9,767 nucleotides of DNA from JAKBCQ01 sp021807585 (GCA_027325115.1 DAHWFG010000446.1:1-9767), one strand, 5' to 3'. Positions 1 to 7,696 are shown, counted from the first letter of the stretch. Notes: a model not told the origin generated them from the sequence alone. Made by a program: numbers and translations.

Positions 1-326
1 CCCGGCAGAAATCCCGCCTTGACGAGCGTTTGGAAGCCGTTGCAAATCCCCAAAATCAACCCTCCCCGGTCGCGCAATCGCGCGATCGAATCGGCGAGGA
101 TCACGCCAAGCTTGGCGGCGAGGATCTTGCCCGCCCCCAGATCATCGCCGTAGGAAAAGCCTCCGGGAAGCGTCAAGATCTGAAACCGGTCGAGCCCGCG
201 GCGATCGTCGACGAGCCGCTCGACGTGCCGCGATTCGACCTCGGCGCCCGCGAGCTCCCAGGCCCGCGCCGTCTCCTCGTCGCAATTGACTCCGGGGGCT
301 CTCAAAACGAGCGCTTTCGGCTTCAT
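1..326 (-). CDS. purQ: Phosphoribosylformylglycinamidine synthase, glutaminase subunit PurQ (N-terminal part, cut by the window edge)
   Basis: PurQ is the class I glutamine amidotransferase of FGAM synthase. It hydrolyses glutamine and passes ammonia to PurL for the ATP-dependent conversion of FGAR to FGAM in the cytoplasm. The 108 complete residues show the family landmarks in order: the N-terminal strand and RAPGVNCDEE at 9-18, PGGFSYGDD at 54-62, and the nucleophile elbow GICNGFQ at 93-99 with catalytic Cys95. The His/Glu of the triad would lie beyond the left edge. PurQ proteins are commonly about 220-280 residues, so under half is present. The ATG at 326 is the only reasonable start, because an in-frame TGA lies five codons upstream. 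No good Shine-Dalgarno is visible, only a GAG about seven bases before the start. It follows the NYN gene after 194 bases and purL lies beyond that. Identity is very secure. Confidence 0.96.
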   Translation of the reverse strand, partial: MKPKALVLRAPGVNCDEETARAWELAGAEVESRHVERLVDDRRGLDRFQILTLPGGFSYGDDLGAGKILAAKLGVILADSIARLRDRGGLILGICNGFQTLVKAGFLP

Positions 327-337
327 GTTTCGGCTCG

Positions 338-360
338 ATCAAACGTTGATAAGTGATCAA
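338..360. repeat. Alternating ATCAA/TTGAT inverted repeats just upstream of purQ
   Basis: On the plus strand the order is ATCAA (338-342), ACG, TTGAT (346-350), AAGTG, ATCAA (356-360). The middle arm can pair with either neighbour, giving two mutually exclusive 5-bp stems with 3- and 5-base loops. The block ends 12 bases before the purQ start codon. It could be an operator for a dimeric regulator or a small switchable RNA structure in the leader. The arms are short, so chance is not excluded. Confidence 0.35.
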
Positions 361-390
361 GGCGGGTTCAAGCTCAAAAATCGATCGAAT

Positions 391-405
391 AATCAACCGA
401 TGATT
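391..405. repeat. Inverted repeat AATCA-n5-TGATT upstream of purQ
   Basis: This is a perfect 5-bp inverted repeat with a 5-base spacer, in the AT-rich part of the NYN-purQ gap. It has the same 5-5-5 geometry as the TTGAT-n5-ATCAA pair at 346-360, and the two centres are 45 bases apart. A paired operator is possible. The sequence matches no binding site I recognise. The rest of the 327-520 gap holds an AT-rich stretch (about 405-430) and no gene. Confidence 0.25.
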
Positions 406-465
406 GTCTAATTTTTTTAATCATGTTTTTGAAACGCTCATGCAAGCGATTCAACACTTGTATTA

Positions 466-486
466 GGTAAAAGGGCTCGCGCGAGC
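466..486 (-). terminator. Possible weak terminator after the NYN gene
   Basis: Thirty-five bases past the NYN stop codon lies the perfect palindrome GCTCGCGCGAGC (475-486). On the transcribed strand it is followed by CCCTTTTACC. The stem is only 4-6 bp and the T-run has four bases, so it is a poor intrinsic terminator at best. If it works, purQ would need its own promoter in the AT-rich DNA that follows. Confidence 0.22.
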
Positions 487-520
487 GAACGTCGCGCGAT
501 CCGTGACCGCTCCGATCGAC

Positions 521-1351
521 TCAATAATTCCCCTCGGTCGGCCCGAACGTCGGGTAATCGGGTTCGGCGCGGTAGGCGAGCTTACGACGGATGAGATCGG
601 CCTCGTAAATCTGAACGACGAAATCGGCCGCGATCTTGAGCCGCGACGACGCCCCCTTGACGGGGAAATCCTCGGCCGAGCCGCGGCGGAACTCGACCAC
701 CCCCACGTGCTTCGATTTGCTTTTAACGTACGTGATCCCGGGGATCCCGTCGGCGTCGCCGGAAATCAAAAGCGCAATGTCATACGTGTCTTGCAATGCG
801 ACCATATCGACCGCCAGACTCGTATCAAGCCCCTTCTCGTTGAGCGTGTGGTGCAACAGGTCGACCTTCCAGTGCCCCTCCTGACGAATCTCCACAAAAT
901 CGGTCGCCGCCTGAACCCCGTGATAAAACCGCTTCTTCCGCTCAAGCGCTCGCCGTTTGCCGTCGTACCAATCTTTGGTCTCGGCGAAACAAAGAGCCCA
1001 CGCCTCGTCGAGCCGACGCTCCAAATTCAATTCGGGCATCCGACGTGCAACGTCCTCGACATACTGATCGCGGAGCCGGGGATTCGCCTCGAACCGATTC
1101 CGTAACCGACCCTCGGCCTTGGAATCGGCGAGATCCCATTCGTCCATCTTCCCCACCACATACCAATAAATGCGCGAATGCTGCGCCGAAGGCCACGGCG
1201 AGCCCTCCGCAAAAGTCCGACCCCAATAATGCACGCTCTGCTCGAACACATGACGGTAAAACGACCCGTAATCGTCCACCCGAAGATTCAGGTGCTTAAG
1301 CACGCCGTCGAGATTCGAACCATCCACAAATGTAACGAATCTGAGCATCAT
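521..1351 (-). CDS. NYN-domain (PIN-like) putative ribonuclease between purL and purQ
   Basis: NYN domains are PIN-like metal-dependent nuclease folds (LabA/DUF88 group), generally thought to cleave RNA. The 276-residue protein has the expected acidic landmarks: FVDGSN at 8-13 (Asp10, Asn13), KGLDTSLAVD at 173-182 (Asp176, Asp182) and SGDADG at 197-202 (Asp199, Asp201). These fit a Mg2+-binding active site, so it is probably catalytic. Between the first and second motifs lies an insertion of about 100 residues (roughly 60-155), rich in Arg, Lys, Trp and Tyr. This is longer than in minimal NYN proteins and may bind substrate. No signal peptide or membrane segment is visible, so it is likely cytoplasmic. 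The start at 1351 is supported by AAGGG eight bases upstream; a second ATG follows immediately. The gene starts 107 bases after the purL stop and is co-directional with purL and purQ. The target RNA is unknown, and a role in purine control is only a guess from position. Confidence 0.85.
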   Translation of the reverse strand: MMLRFVTFVDGSNLDGVLKHLNLRVDDYGSFYRHVFEQSVHYWGRTFAEGSPWPSAQHSRIYWYVVGKMDEWDLADSKAEGRLRNRFEANPRLRDQYVEDVARRMPELNLERRLDEAWALCFAETKDWYDGKRRALERKKRFYHGVQAATDFVEIRQEGHWKVDLLHHTLNEKGLDTSLAVDMVALQDTYDIALLISGDADGIPGITYVKSKSKHVGVVEFRRGSAEDFPVKGASSRLKIAADFVVQIYEADLIRRKLAYRAEPDYPTFGPTEGNY

Positions 1352-1359
1352 TTGGATAA

Positions 1360-1364
1360 CCCTT
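1360..1364 (-). promoter_or_regulatory. Ribosome binding site of the NYN gene
   Basis: AAGGG on the minus strand lies eight bases before the ATG at 1351. It favours this first ATG over the adjacent second one. The surrounding purL-NYN gap (1352-1458) shows no convincing terminator or promoter. Confidence 0.55.
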
Positions 1365-1458
1365 TATTCATGAACTTCGTGACAAAAATCGACCGACCCC
1401 GCCGAACGTGAACGGACGTTTAGAGGCCGAGGAACCAGGAATCCCCCGGCGAACTCCC

Positions 1459-4395
1459 CTACCAGGCGAGCGGCGCTCGCCACCTCGTCTTCATGTCGCG
1501 CGTCGAAAGATCGACCGCAATCGATCCCCGAACGCCTTGAATCTTCAATCGAGCCTCGTCCGAATGAGCGTCGCCTCCCGTCGTTCTTCCCAACAGTCCC
1601 GACGGAAGATCCTTGAATACGTCTCGAAAAGCTGCTTCCTGACGCGGTTCCACTTCGACCACGAACCGCGTGGGAGATTCCGAGAAAAGGAGCACGAGAT
1701 CGCGATCGAGCCCCGCGGGTCGAGGAACCTCGGAAAGCGATACGTTCGCCCCCATCCCTCCCGCGATCGCCATCTCGCCAAGCGCGACCGCGAGCCCCCC
1801 CTCGCTCAGATCGTGACAACTGACGACGAGCCCGCGGACGATCGCCCGATGCATCGCCGCGAACAAACGCCGACCGACCGCGAAATCGACCGCCGGCGCC
1901 GAGCCCCCTTCCATCCCGCGAATCATCGACCAGTGCGATCCCCCCAGCTCGTCGCGCGTCTCCCCCACAACGAATAAAAGATCGCCGGGAGCCTTCAAAT
2001 CCATCGTCACACACTTGTTGACATCTGGAACTCGGCCGATCGCGCTGATCAAAAGCGTGGGAGGAATCGCGCGGCTTCGACCGTCGTGCGTGTATTCGTT
2101 ATATAAACTGTCTTTGCCCGAGATGAACGGTGCGCGGTAGCCGAGCGCCGCGTCGTGGCAGCCTCGCGCCGCGAGAACGAGCGACCCCAGCGTCTCGGGA
2201 CGTTCGGGATTGCCCCAACAAAAATTGTCCAAAAGCGCGATCCGATCGGGATCGGCGCCCACCGCCACGCAATTGCGGATCGCCTCGTCGACCGTCGCGC
2301 ACGCCATCGCATAAGGATCGATCGCGCCGTACCGCGGGTTGATCCCGCAAGCGACCGCCAACCCCCGCGTCGAACCGAGAACCGGAAGAACGACCGACGC
2401 GTCGCCGGGGCCGTCGTCCAACACCCCCACAAGCGGCTTCAACACCGTTCTCGCCTGCACCTCATGATCATATTGCCGAACAATCCACTCTTTGCTGCAA
2501 ACGTCGTGCGACCCCAGAATCTTAAGCAAATCCTCGCCGTGGTTCGATTCGACGGGATACGCGAGCGCGACCACGCGCGGCGGATCATATTTCGCCCGCC
2601 GCAAAACCTGGGGACGACCGTCGTGAAGAAAATCCATCTCGAGATCCGCGACGACGTGCCCCTGGTATTTCAGCGTCAACTTGCCCGACGCGATGAATCG
2701 ACCGATGTCCGCCGCGACAACCCCCTCCGCCGCGCACAACGCTTGCAACTCGGCCCAATGTTCGCCGGGAACCGCAAGCACCATCCGTTCTTGAGATTCG
2801 GAAATCCAAATTTCTGTATATGATAACCCTTCATATTTAAGCGGCGCCTTGTCAAGTTCGACCTCGGCGCCGACGGTCGCCCCCATCTCGCCGACCGCCG
2901 AGCTCAACCCCCCCGCTCCACAATCGGTGATCGCGCGGAAGAGGCCGCGATCGCGGGCTCGGAGCACGACGTCGAGGACGATTTTCTCGACGATCGCGTC
3001 ACCGATCTGGACCGCTCCGCTCGACGCCGATTCGCTCTCCCCCGTCAGCTCGGCCGAGCTGAACGTCGCTCCGTGGATGCCGTCGCGTCCCGTCTTGCCG
3101 CCGATGACGACGATCCTATCTCCCGGTTTCACCTCTTTAAACGCCATCCCTTTGGGGATCACCCCCACCGTCCCGCAAAACACAAGCGGATTCGCGAGAT
3201 ACGCGGGATCAACGACGAGCGCTCCGTTAACCGTCGGAATCCCCATCCTGTTGCCGTAATCGCGCACTCCCGCCACCACCCCCTGGAGGATGCGGCGGGG
3301 ATGAAGCACGCCGGGGGGAAGAGATTCGGCCGGAGTTTCAGGAGGCGCCGTGCAGAAGACGTCGGTGTTGCAAATCGGCTTGGCGCCGAGCCCCGTACCG
3401 AGCGGGTCGCGGATCACTCCACCCAAACCCGTGTTCGCGCCGCCGTACGGATCGATCGCCGACGGATGATTATGCGTTTCCACTTTAAAACAGACGTCAT
3501 AATCATCGTCGAATTCGACGATCCCCGCGTTGTCGGCGAAAACGCTGACGACCCAATCGGGCTCGAGCACGCGTGTCGCTTGAAAGATCGTATGTTTTAA
3601 GAGATTGTCGATTACTTCGCCTTCGAACTCGACTCGTCCCTTGAGAGTTTTATGCGAGCAGTGCTCGCTCCAGGTCTGCGCGATCGTTTCCAGCTCGCAG
3701 TCGGTCGGCTCACGCCCTTTGGTCGTAAAATGAGCCTGAATCGCCCTCATTTCGTCGATGTTAAGCGAAAGCCCCCACGATCGGCTCAGATCGCCGAGCG
3801 CCACGGCGCCCAACTCGCGGATCGCCGCCTCGCGACGAACGAATCGATACGGCGAGCCCCGCTCAAGCTGATCGAACGAGATCGGACCCGTCATCGCACG
3901 CTCGACCGCGGCGTTCGCGAGCACGCGATTCACCAGCTCGTCGATCGCCTTCCGAGCGGGACCCGTGATCCGATACGTTCGAACCGTCCGGATCGCTCGC
4001 ACCGAATACTTAAGCTCATGAAGCAGCGAAAGCGCGCTTTCGCCTTCGGGATCGGTCACGCCCGCCAACCGAATCACGTGAACAACCTCTGAAACGCCGG
4101 CTCGTACCGATCCGATCGAATCGACCGCGTGCGTGCCGGCCGAACTCGCGGTCGCTTCGGCGGTTTCGGGACAGCGCGTGATCCGATATGTTTCGACGAC
4201 GCGATCGACCAAAAGCTCTTTCGCGACCCGATCGAGCTCGGCTTCGCTCAGATCCCCCTCGATCAAAAACCCGCGGCTCGACCGAACCCGCCACGGACCG
4301 TGCGAGCCGAGATCGGCCGCCTCAATCGCGATCCGCACGCCGACGTGATCGGGTTGTCCCGGAGAAGGCTCAATATCGATATGCCAAAGCGTCAT
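1459..4395 (-). CDS. purL: Phosphoribosylformylglycinamidine synthase PurL with two N-terminal PurS-like modules
   Basis: PurL is the ATP-dependent synthetase subunit of FGAM synthase (FGAR + ATP + ammonia from PurQ to FGAM), the fourth step of purine biosynthesis. The 978-residue protein has two PurS-like segments: about 4-72, ending LLVDRVVETYRI, and about 106-168, with VTDPEG at 113-118 and VLANAAVERAM at the end. These resemble stand-alone PurS, whose helix typically ends in LLANTVIEDYRY-like sequence. The PurL core follows from about 180: QTWSEHCSHKT (240-250), ETHNHPS (306-312), the GDRIVVIGGKTGRDGIHG loop (425-442), DCGAGG (491-496), a second half beginning near SHDVCSKEWIVRQYDHEVQ (629-647), SGKDS (759-763) and HDLSEGG (861-867). 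Small-type PurL is about 600-750 residues, and the extra length is the PurS-like region. The ATG at 4395 is preceded by AGGA only three bases away, a cramped spacing. It lies 175 bases after tyrA. Function is very secure; the PurS assignment rests on pattern reading. Confidence 0.97.
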   Translation of the reverse strand: MTLWHIDIEPSPGQPDHVGVRIAIEAADLGSHGPWRVRSSRGFLIEGDLSEAELDRVAKELLVDRVVETYRITRCPETAEATASSAGTHAVDSIGSVRAGVSEVVHVIRLAGVTDPEGESALSLLHELKYSVRAIRTVRTYRITGPARKAIDELVNRVLANAAVERAMTGPISFDQLERGSPYRFVRREAAIRELGAVALGDLSRSWGLSLNIDEMRAIQAHFTTKGREPTDCELETIAQTWSEHCSHKTLKGRVEFEGEVIDNLLKHTIFQATRVLEPDWVVSVFADNAGIVEFDDDYDVCFKVETHNHPSAIDPYGGANTGLGGVIRDPLGTGLGAKPICNTDVFCTAPPETPAESLPPGVLHPRRILQGVVAGVRDYGNRMGIPTVNGALVVDPAYLANPLVFCGTVGVIPKGMAFKEVKPGDRIVVIGGKTGRDGIHGATFSSAELTGESESASSGAVQIGDAIVEKIVLDVVLRARDRGLFRAITDCGAGGLSSAVGEMGATVGAEVELDKAPLKYEGLSYTEIWISESQERMVLAVPGEHWAELQALCAAEGVVAADIGRFIASGKLTLKYQGHVVADLEMDFLHDGRPQVLRRAKYDPPRVVALAYPVESNHGEDLLKILGSHDVCSKEWIVRQYDHEVQARTVLKPLVGVLDDGPGDASVVLPVLGSTRGLAVACGINPRYGAIDPYAMACATVDEAIRNCVAVGADPDRIALLDNFCWGNPERPETLGSLVLAARGCHDAALGYRAPFISGKDSLYNEYTHDGRSRAIPPTLLISAIGRVPDVNKCVTMDLKAPGDLLFVVGETRDELGGSHWSMIRGMEGGSAPAVDFAVGRRLFAAMHRAIVRGLVVSCHDLSEGGLAVALGEMAIAGGMGANVSLSEVPRPAGLDRDLVLLFSESPTRFVVEVEPRQEAAFRDVFKDLPSGLLGRTTGGDAHSDEARLKIQGVRGSIAVDLSTRDMKTRWRAPLAW

Positions 4396-4413
4396 TCATC
4401 CTAATCCCGCCCA

Positions 4414-4425
4414 CCGGTCGACCGG
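4414..4425. repeat. Perfect 12-bp palindrome CCGGTCGACCGG in the purL leader
   Basis: The palindrome lies 18-29 bases upstream of the purL start. It could be an operator or a small hairpin near the ribosome binding site. It matches no motif I know. A GC-rich 12-bp palindrome of this kind could also reflect the general CG/GATC-rich composition. Confidence 0.3.
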
Positions 4426-4536
4426 CCTAAAGGGCATATTCCAAGGTTGAAATCCAAGTTAAGGCCAAGAGGTTAACACACCCAAGGCGATGAAATCGAC
4501 GCGGCGAGGAAACGTCGCGGCGGGCGAACATAAAGT

Positions 4537-4565
4537 GGTGTAAGAGAAATCGTACTCCGAGTCAA
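4537..4565 (-). promoter_or_regulatory. Weak candidate sigma-70 promoter for purL
   Basis: On the minus strand TTGACT (4565-4560) is followed after 17 bases by TACACC (4542-4537), just after the tyrA stop codon. The -35 is close to TTGACA but the -10 matches only three of six consensus bases. It would leave a leader of about 135 bases containing the palindrome at 4414-4425. This is suggestive only. No convincing terminator for tyrA is visible in the same gap (4396-4570). Confidence 0.18.
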
Positions 4566-4570
4566 TCGTT

Positions 4571-5458
4571 TCAAGCGTCGACGTTCTTTGCCGCGCTCGA
4601 TTCCGAACGCGACGATGATAAGCGTTGTTGCGCCCTGAGCCACCAGTTTTTGATTTCGACTTCTTGGTTCGACTCCAAAGCACGAACAAAGGACGTAAGC
4701 TCAGTTTGATACCGCGCGATCGCCCGCAAGAGCGGCTCGCGATTGGCCTGGAATATCCCGGTCCAAAGCTCGGCCGAAGCCGCCGCCACTCGGGTTCCGT
4801 CGCGAAACGCCCCCGCGGTCAGCGGTATCGCCTCGATCGGAATGCTCGCGGCCAAAGCCGCGGCGACCACGTGAGGCAAATGACTGCCGCTCGCAAGCAA
4901 TTCGTCGTGACGCTCGGGTGTCGTTTCAACGATCGAACAACCAAGCCCTCTCCAGAACCCCCGCGCACGCTGTAAAGAATCGTTGCAAACCGGGTCGGTC
5001 GGCGTCAAGACGCAAACCCGATTTTCAAACAAATCGCGCCGCGAAAACTCGACGCCCCCCCGCTCCGATCCCGCGATCGGATGCGCCCCCACAAACCGCT
5101 CCGCATCCCGCCCCGCCGATCCCAATACCCCCGCGACGATCGTCCCCTTCACGCTCCCCGCGTCCGTCACCGTCGTTTCGGCACGAGAATACTTAAAACA
5201 TTCAAGCACGTCTGCGACAATTGAACCCACCGGGGTGCAAATGACGACGCAATCGGCCTCGCAATAAGCCGAAGCGGGATCGGTCGTGTACGCGTCGATC
5301 GCGCCCAACTCGACCGCTCGCCGCAACCTCGATTCGGCGCGCCCCAGACCGACGACGCGACTCGAAAGCCCGCGGGCGCGCAACGCCATGCCGATCGACC
5401 CGCCGATCAACCCCACCCCTTTGATCGCCACCTTACCAAAACTTGATGTATTGCTCAT
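4571..5458 (-). CDS. tyrA: TyrA-family prephenate/arogenate dehydrogenase
   Basis: TyrA oxidatively decarboxylates prephenate (to 4-hydroxyphenylpyruvate) or arogenate (to tyrosine) with NAD(P)+ in the cytoplasm, on the tyrosine branch of aromatic amino acid synthesis. From the ATG at 5458 it is 295 residues. It has a Rossmann dinucleotide-binding loop GVGLIGGSIG (14-23), CTPVG at 74-78, TDAGSVKG (98-105), the catalytic-region motif GAHPIAGSERGG (124-135), HDELLASGSHLPH (184-196) and FRDGTRVA (218-225) with the substrate-binding Arg. There is no chorismate mutase or ACT domain, so feedback control through an ACT domain is absent. A GTG at 5476 would add six residues, but AAGGA eight bases before the ATG supports the shorter form. 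It starts 64 bases after the permease gene and may be co-transcribed with it, though the functions are unrelated. Prephenate versus arogenate preference cannot be read here. Confidence 0.93.
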   Translation of the reverse strand: MSNTSSFGKVAIKGVGLIGGSIGMALRARGLSSRVVGLGRAESRLRRAVELGAIDAYTTDPASAYCEADCVVICTPVGSIVADVLECFKYSRAETTVTDAGSVKGTIVAGVLGSAGRDAERFVGAHPIAGSERGGVEFSRRDLFENRVCVLTPTDPVCNDSLQRARGFWRGLGCSIVETTPERHDELLASGSHLPHVVAAALAASIPIEAIPLTAGAFRDGTRVAAASAELWTGIFQANREPLLRAIARYQTELTSFVRALESNQEVEIKNWWLRAQQRLSSSRSESSAAKNVDA

Positions 5459-5466
5459 CTCATCGA

Positions 5467-5471
5467 TCCTT
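5467..5471 (-). promoter_or_regulatory. Ribosome binding site deciding the tyrA start
   Basis: AAGGA on the minus strand lies eight bases before the ATG at 5458. It falls inside the coding sequence of the alternative GTG start at 5476, which has no Shine-Dalgarno of its own. This favours the 295-residue TyrA. Confidence 0.6.
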
Positions 5472-5522
5472 GACACATAACTACGTTTTTAATAAACTGA
5501 GCCCGAACGATCGATTCGCCGA

Positions 5523-7688
5523 TCACCGCGCCGATTGAATCAAATCGGCTTCAACCTCGTCGATCGCCTCGGCGGATTCGTTCGATCGATCCGAACCGTT
5601 TCGAATCAAACGCCCGATCAACACGATCATCACCGCGAGCCCAAGCGCAAGCCAGTGGTTTTGAAAAAGCCCGTTCGCCGCATCGCGATAAAGCCAAGCC
5701 GAGAGCGTGGGATTCTTCACCCGCGACATCAGCACGGCAAGGCCGTTGTGCGTCACATGAAAAACAATCCCGGGCAATACGCTCCCGCTCCGTACCGCGA
5801 TCAATCCCAACAAAAGCCCCAACAATGTGGCGTTGAACGCCTGCTGAGATAAACTTAACAACACATGCAAAAACCCAAACAACAGCGCCGACAAAACGAT
5901 TGCGGTCACATTCCGATAGCGGTTCTGAAGCCCCGATAAAATAAAGCCCCGAAACGCAATCTCCTCGCAAATCCCCGGGACGATCGCGAACATCACCAAA
6001 AGCGTGAGCGGATTTTTGATGTTCGCCGTCAGCGAACCGAGACGGTTGCGAATCTCATCGGGGATCGGGAAAATCCACTCGACCCACGACGCGAGTTCGC
6101 TCCCCCACGGATGAATCGCGATCGCCGCGCCAAGCGCGATCCCGATATACTCGATTTTAGGCGCGTAAAACTTGAGCGTGCGGCGCGGGCTCGACGTAAG
6201 CAAAAGCGCCATCAAAAGCGGCGGAGCGAGCACGAAGCCCACCTGAGAGATCACCATCGACCGCGGCGAAGCGTCGGCGAGCCACGCAATCAAAAACCAC
6301 GCCGAACTCAACATCAAAACAAAACATAACAGCGCCATGCCGGGACCGGGAGTCTCCTCTTTGTCGCGAAACAGATGAACGATCCACCCTTTGAGGTCGA
6401 ACTTCTCGGCCTCGCGAAACAAAACATCCTCGCGCTGGAATTGATCGATCGCCCACCGCAACGCCAACACGCCGTAAACGCACGTCGGGATCAAAACGGG
6501 TAAAAAGTAACGCCGCGCGACGACGAAATCCCCCTGCATGATCGCCCGCAACAACAGCGAAACCCCCGTGATCGGCACCAGGCTGTAAAACGGATCGAGC
6601 GAAACCCCAGGAGCGAGCGTGAGGAAAATCAACGGCAACGAAACAAGATATAATGGGGTCATATAATATTGACCCTCTTTCATACTTTTGGCGAGCACCG
6701 CGAGCGCGATGCACACGGCGCTGAAAAACGCGGCGGGAGGAACGAGCAAAAGCACCATCCAAAACGACGACACGAGCGACGGAGGCGCGATCACGTCGGC
6801 CGCTCCCGGTCCGACCGATTTCGCCAGCGCCGACATCTGCCGCGCCAGTTGAAAGCCCGTTAAACCCATGCTTACAAGATTGAGAAACGCCGTCAGCACG
6901 CTCGCAAGCAACACCGTGAAGAACTTGCCCATCACGATCTCGCCCCGGCTCGCGGGACTGATCAAAAGCGTTTCCATCGTCCCCCGCTCTTTTTCTCCCG
7001 CGCAAATATCAATCGCCGGATAAAACGCCCCGGTTAAAGACATAATAATCAGCAGAAACGGGAACAACCGCGACCACACGTTCCGACCCGCCTGCTTCCC
7101 CGTCGCCACGTCCGTCGGCGGCGCCTGCACGGGCTCGGTGTAACTCTCGGGCTTGTTGTCGTGAACAAGCCGCGCCGCGACGATCTCGTCGTTCCATCGC
7201 CTCAATACTTCCCTTAAACGTAAATACGTGAGCTGACTTTGCTCATTAACGCTGTTATATATGATCGGTGTTTCAATCGGCTTGACCCGGTCGATCCGCT
7301 CGCCGATATCGGGCGGGATCACGAGAACCGCGTCGACCTTCCCCGACCGAAGCGCCTCACCCCGTTTCGCGGGATCGCCCCATGAGCTCGTCGCGGGCTC
7401 GCGGTCGACGATCAACCGCGATCCCTCCGCGTCCGACATAAACAAAGACCGACCGAACCGATCCCCCTTGGGATCGAGCAGGCTCGGAGTCGCAGGCAAC
7501 CGCTCGGCGCCCAAAACGACCACCGTCCGCGGCTTTTGCTCAAACGCCGTTGATAACTGTAAAATCGTGAATCCGAGAATCGGATAAAGCAGAATCGGCA
7601 GCACGAAGATCATGAACAGCGTGCGCCGATCACGCACCTGATCGCGCACCTCGCGACGAAAGATCACCCAGATGATCGACCAACGCAT
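5523..7688 (-). CDS. NatB-like ABC-2 transporter permease fused to a C-terminal CPBP (CAAX-type) intramembrane protease
   Basis: The 721-residue membrane protein has two halves. The N-terminal half (about 1-415) is an ABC-2 permease: a first membrane segment at about 24-45, a large extracytoplasmic loop (about 46-205), then several segments. The EKERGTMETLLISP motif (232-245) is typical of NatB/ABC-2 exporters and lies where the ATPase couples. The second half has further membrane segments and a CPBP/Abi protease domain (about 555-655) with all catalytic-type motifs: EEIAFR (575-580, Glu575, Glu576, Arg580), FGFLH (604-608, His608) and HVTHN (644-648). CPBP members include eukaryotic Rce1 and bacterial immunity or processing proteases. 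The pairing suggests export and cleavage of a peptide or lipidated substrate, or regulation of the pump, but the substrate is unknown. GAGG eight bases before ATG 7688 supports the start. The natA gene ends 106 bases upstream. This fusion has, to my knowledge, been annotated in planctomycetes before. Confidence 0.92.
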   Translation of the reverse strand: MRWSIIWVIFRREVRDQVRDRRTLFMIFVLPILLYPILGFTILQLSTAFEQKPRTVVVLGAERLPATPSLLDPKGDRFGRSLFMSDAEGSRLIVDREPATSSWGDPAKRGEALRSGKVDAVLVIPPDIGERIDRVKPIETPIIYNSVNEQSQLTYLRLREVLRRWNDEIVAARLVHDNKPESYTEPVQAPPTDVATGKQAGRNVWSRLFPFLLIIMSLTGAFYPAIDICAGEKERGTMETLLISPASRGEIVMGKFFTVLLASVLTAFLNLVSMGLTGFQLARQMSALAKSVGPGAADVIAPPSLVSSFWMVLLLVPPAAFFSAVCIALAVLAKSMKEGQYYMTPLYLVSLPLIFLTLAPGVSLDPFYSLVPITGVSLLLRAIMQGDFVVARRYFLPVLIPTCVYGVLALRWAIDQFQREDVLFREAEKFDLKGWIVHLFRDKEETPGPGMALLCFVLMLSSAWFLIAWLADASPRSMVISQVGFVLAPPLLMALLLTSSPRRTLKFYAPKIEYIGIALGAAIAIHPWGSELASWVEWIFPIPDEIRNRLGSLTANIKNPLTLLVMFAIVPGICEEIAFRGFILSGLQNRYRNVTAIVLSALLFGFLHVLLSLSQQAFNATLLGLLLGLIAVRSGSVLPGIVFHVTHNGLAVLMSRVKNPTLSAWLYRDAANGLFQNHWLALGLAVMIVLIGRLIRNGSDRSNESAEAIDEVEADLIQSAR

Positions 7689-7696
7689 CGCTTTCG

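Noticed and set aside
503..1105. 200-codon open frame on the plus strand, plus many other plus-strand frames of 70-300 codons
   Set aside because: They lie antisense to secure minus-strand genes, are rich in Arg and Pro as expected for shadows in GC-biased DNA, and show no recognisable domain.
4370..4399. Nine-codon upstream frame starting four bases before the purL ATG
   Set aside because: It overlaps the start of purL out of frame, has the AGGA too close to serve as its own ribosome binding site, and is easily explained by the chance sequence ATGAATGA.
4484..4530. Possible terminator after tyrA (CGACG...CGTCG stem)
   Set aside because: The stem is only 5 bp with an 11-base loop and is followed by ATTTC, not a T-run.
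5459..5476. GTG start for tyrA at 5476
   Set aside because: There is no Shine-Dalgarno upstream of it, while the ATG at 5458 has AAGGA at ideal spacing. The six extra residues add nothing to the Rossmann fold.
6157..7005. 282-codon minus-strand frame inside the permease-protease gene
   Set aside because: It is another frame of a clearly real membrane protein and has a Gly/Arg/Val-rich shadow composition.
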